A stretch of 64,000 nt of DNA from assembly GCA_032191485.1 (NCBI GenBank), contig JAVDOI010000008.1, forward strand, positions 21,833,049 to 21,897,048, in the 5' to 3' direction. Source of the DNA: Leptoclinus maculatus (taxonomy: Eukaryota; Chordata; Actinopteri; Perciformes; Stichaeidae). Below are positions 62,061 to 64,000 of the stretch, in pieces (position 1 is the stretch's first letter; every line of letters starts with the position of its first letter). The notes under the pieces are model-generated. The model saw only the letters and a program-made list of their open reading frames with translations. It searched no databases and was not told the DNA's origin. Position numbers and translations under genes: made by a program.

Positions 62061-64000
62061 TTCAAAATTCGAGTGCTTCCCCACCATTCCAAACATTTAT
62101 CACACAAACAACAAGCAGCCAGGTTACCAGAGGAGATCGTATCATTTCTCATTTGAAGAAGCACCTTCAATCAGTCAGCATTTTCTATAATAGTGTGAAA
62201 AGCTGCACAGATCTCCAAAACTGTGGCTCATTGATAAACAAATACGTCAGCATTCGGATATTAATTGCCTTCTTCTCAACTTGATCAGCTAGACTATTAT
62301 ATATATGTGTATATGTTTTTTGTATTCTTGTATTTCTAGGATGCCTTTTAAACATCTGGCCATGGCCAACCAAAAAAAACCCCCCAAAAGATTCAATTAA
62401 AATACTGCTGACGTTTTTAGGACCGTAGATTATATCAGGACTTTTTTTTTTCAGAAAAGGAAAAGAAAAAAGAAAAAGACTGCTGACATTTGCGGTACTC
62501 TCGCCGGACAATGAGAATATCTCCGCAACTTGTTAGGAAATGTATGAAACAGCGGGATGATTCAAACAGCTCTTTTAAAATTCAATGTCAAGAGGGAACG
62601 GACAATACGCGACACCTAATGTCACTTTGCGCTGTGTGTCAAACGGCTACAGCGAAGGTATTCTTTCAGGTTGCCCGTTAAGTGTGAGCACTTGCAGCGC
62701 TGGAGCAGAGATAAGGATTGAGGAATGGCTGCGAGAGAGAATCTGCGATGAGGGGGGGAAAAAAGGCCAGAGAAATGCCAACTCAGGCTTCTGTCTCTGA
62801 GTGTCTTGATTGTTCGCCGAGACCCTTTTCTAAGAGTCTGCTAGGGCCGCTCTGAATGGATGCCAATTATCACGCCCAACAATGTTTCTCAACAATACTT
62901 TAACGACGTGCCGTTTGTCGAAAGAAGCCACTAAGCTCTCAGGAGTTAATTGGTTTTTAAAAAGCAATATAAAATCCCATCGCAATAATCAGTTCTCGTG
63001 GACTCTCTTTCTTTCCTCCCATCAAACAAAAGCCGCTAATTGTTTTAAGACCTACTGTGAGCGTTTCACGTGAAATTACCTAGAGGCGGCGTCATAATAT
63101 GCACAGCTTGGGTGTTTGGCAGGAGAAGGGGTGAGAGACGGGTTTCTGCGTTTCTCTTCTTTTCTTTCCTGTGTAGTTTCACCGTTTGTCACAGAGGAAG
63201 TTTGAGGGGGGATACCTTTAACAGCTGTGTTTCTGGGAGAAAGTTAGTTCATAATAAAGAGACTGTATGGAAATGAATCATATGGTTCACTTTTTTAAAA
63301 AAAAGCAGGGCCTTCCCTAGCTCAATAAAATAATTCAATTGACACCTTGACGTAGAGAAAAAACTAAAATCTCCAAAATACTCACAGGTGAACTGGCACA
63401 GTTTGTGTCATCGTAAAAGCTAAAGCTGCAAAATGCATTTAAAATATTCTACTACTTTAAAGTCAATGGCGTGAATGGAACAAGAATCGTCACAATATTC
63501 AGCTGCTCTACTTTTGAACCAAGAGCCGCTACCTGAACAGTTGTTACCACAGGTAGCAGCTCAAAGGAAGGCTGAGGTAGATATGTCAGCAAGAGAACAT
63601 TTAAATGAATAACCTCTCCATGGAAGGCCTCTCCTTTGAGCGCTCGAGAAAGTTGATGATTTTATTGTTAGAAACATATGCAAGTCTTTGAATAGCGAAC
63701 AAAAATACTTTGAAATCAGCCAATATCCATTCTTAGCGCCTTCTTACTACAATGAATATTCAACACGTGTTGCACAGTTTTGTACAATGCCAAATAAATC
63801 CCTAGAGTAAATAAATCATATGACACACAAGGTGATACAATAAGTAAATATGATGATTCCTGTTCTGCCGTGTGCCAAAAACAACCTGGCATGTATTTCC
63901 ATTTATTGTGGTCCACTGATCAACAACAACAACATTCTGGCCTCCTGTTCAAAGTGTGGATCCAAAACGATGTATTCTTGGTGTTAGCTAAGTGTCACTT
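62061..64000. other. Intergenic, possible regulatory blocks
   Basis: No exon recognised. The stretch 62480-63110 is complex, with CCAATTATCACGCCC, GGAGTTAATTGG and CTAATTGTTTTAAGAC words, and may be conserved non-coding DNA. The remainder is AT-rich. Confidence 0.4.

Overview
The window is nuclear genomic DNA from a teleost fish, probably a percomorph. Four vertebrate genes with GT-AG introns can be assembled by hand with matching intron phases. The spaces between them hold long (CA/TG) microsatellites, fish-type MITEs, a hAT-like element with an 8-bp target duplication, and L2-clade LINE fragments. There is no bacterial-style operon and no CRISPR array.

Left third (1-32.6 kb) is the gene block. 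CEP192 (minus, 5' part only, leaving the window on the left) lies downstream of SEH1L (minus). SEH1L is head to head with PTPN2 (plus) across an 880-bp divergent promoter interval, and PTPN2 is followed by CEP76 (plus). The same four genes, in compatible order and orientation, sit on human chromosome 18p11.21, so this is an ancestral microsyntenic block. CEP192 builds the pericentriolar matrix and recruits PLK4. CEP76 restrains centriole reduplication. SEH1L is a nucleoporin shared with GATOR2 and mitotic kinetochores. PTPN2 is a tyrosine phosphatase of JAK/STAT and receptor signalling. Neighbours do not form one pathway, but three of the four work in centrosome or mitotic biology. SEH1L, PTPN2 and CEP76 are complete from start to stop (412, 423 and 663 codons before stop).

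Right two thirds (32.6-64 kb) show no convincing protein-coding exon on either strand. This part consists of microsatellites (one TG tract of 164 bp), homopolymer G and C runs, several dispersed repeat families, a hAT-type non-autonomous transposon, and a nested retrotransposon pair (an L2-type LINE inserted into an older Rex/CR1-like LINE). Stretches of complex sequence rich in TAATTA/CAATTA words look like candidate conserved non-coding elements; that is inference and needs alignment.

No new molecular system was found. The most noteworthy observations are the nested LINEs, a perfect 83-bp tandem duplication starting at the last two codons of CEP76, dinucleotide repeats acting as splice-acceptor tracts in CEP76, a proline-rich insert in PTPN2, and the possible regulatory desert downstream of CEP76.
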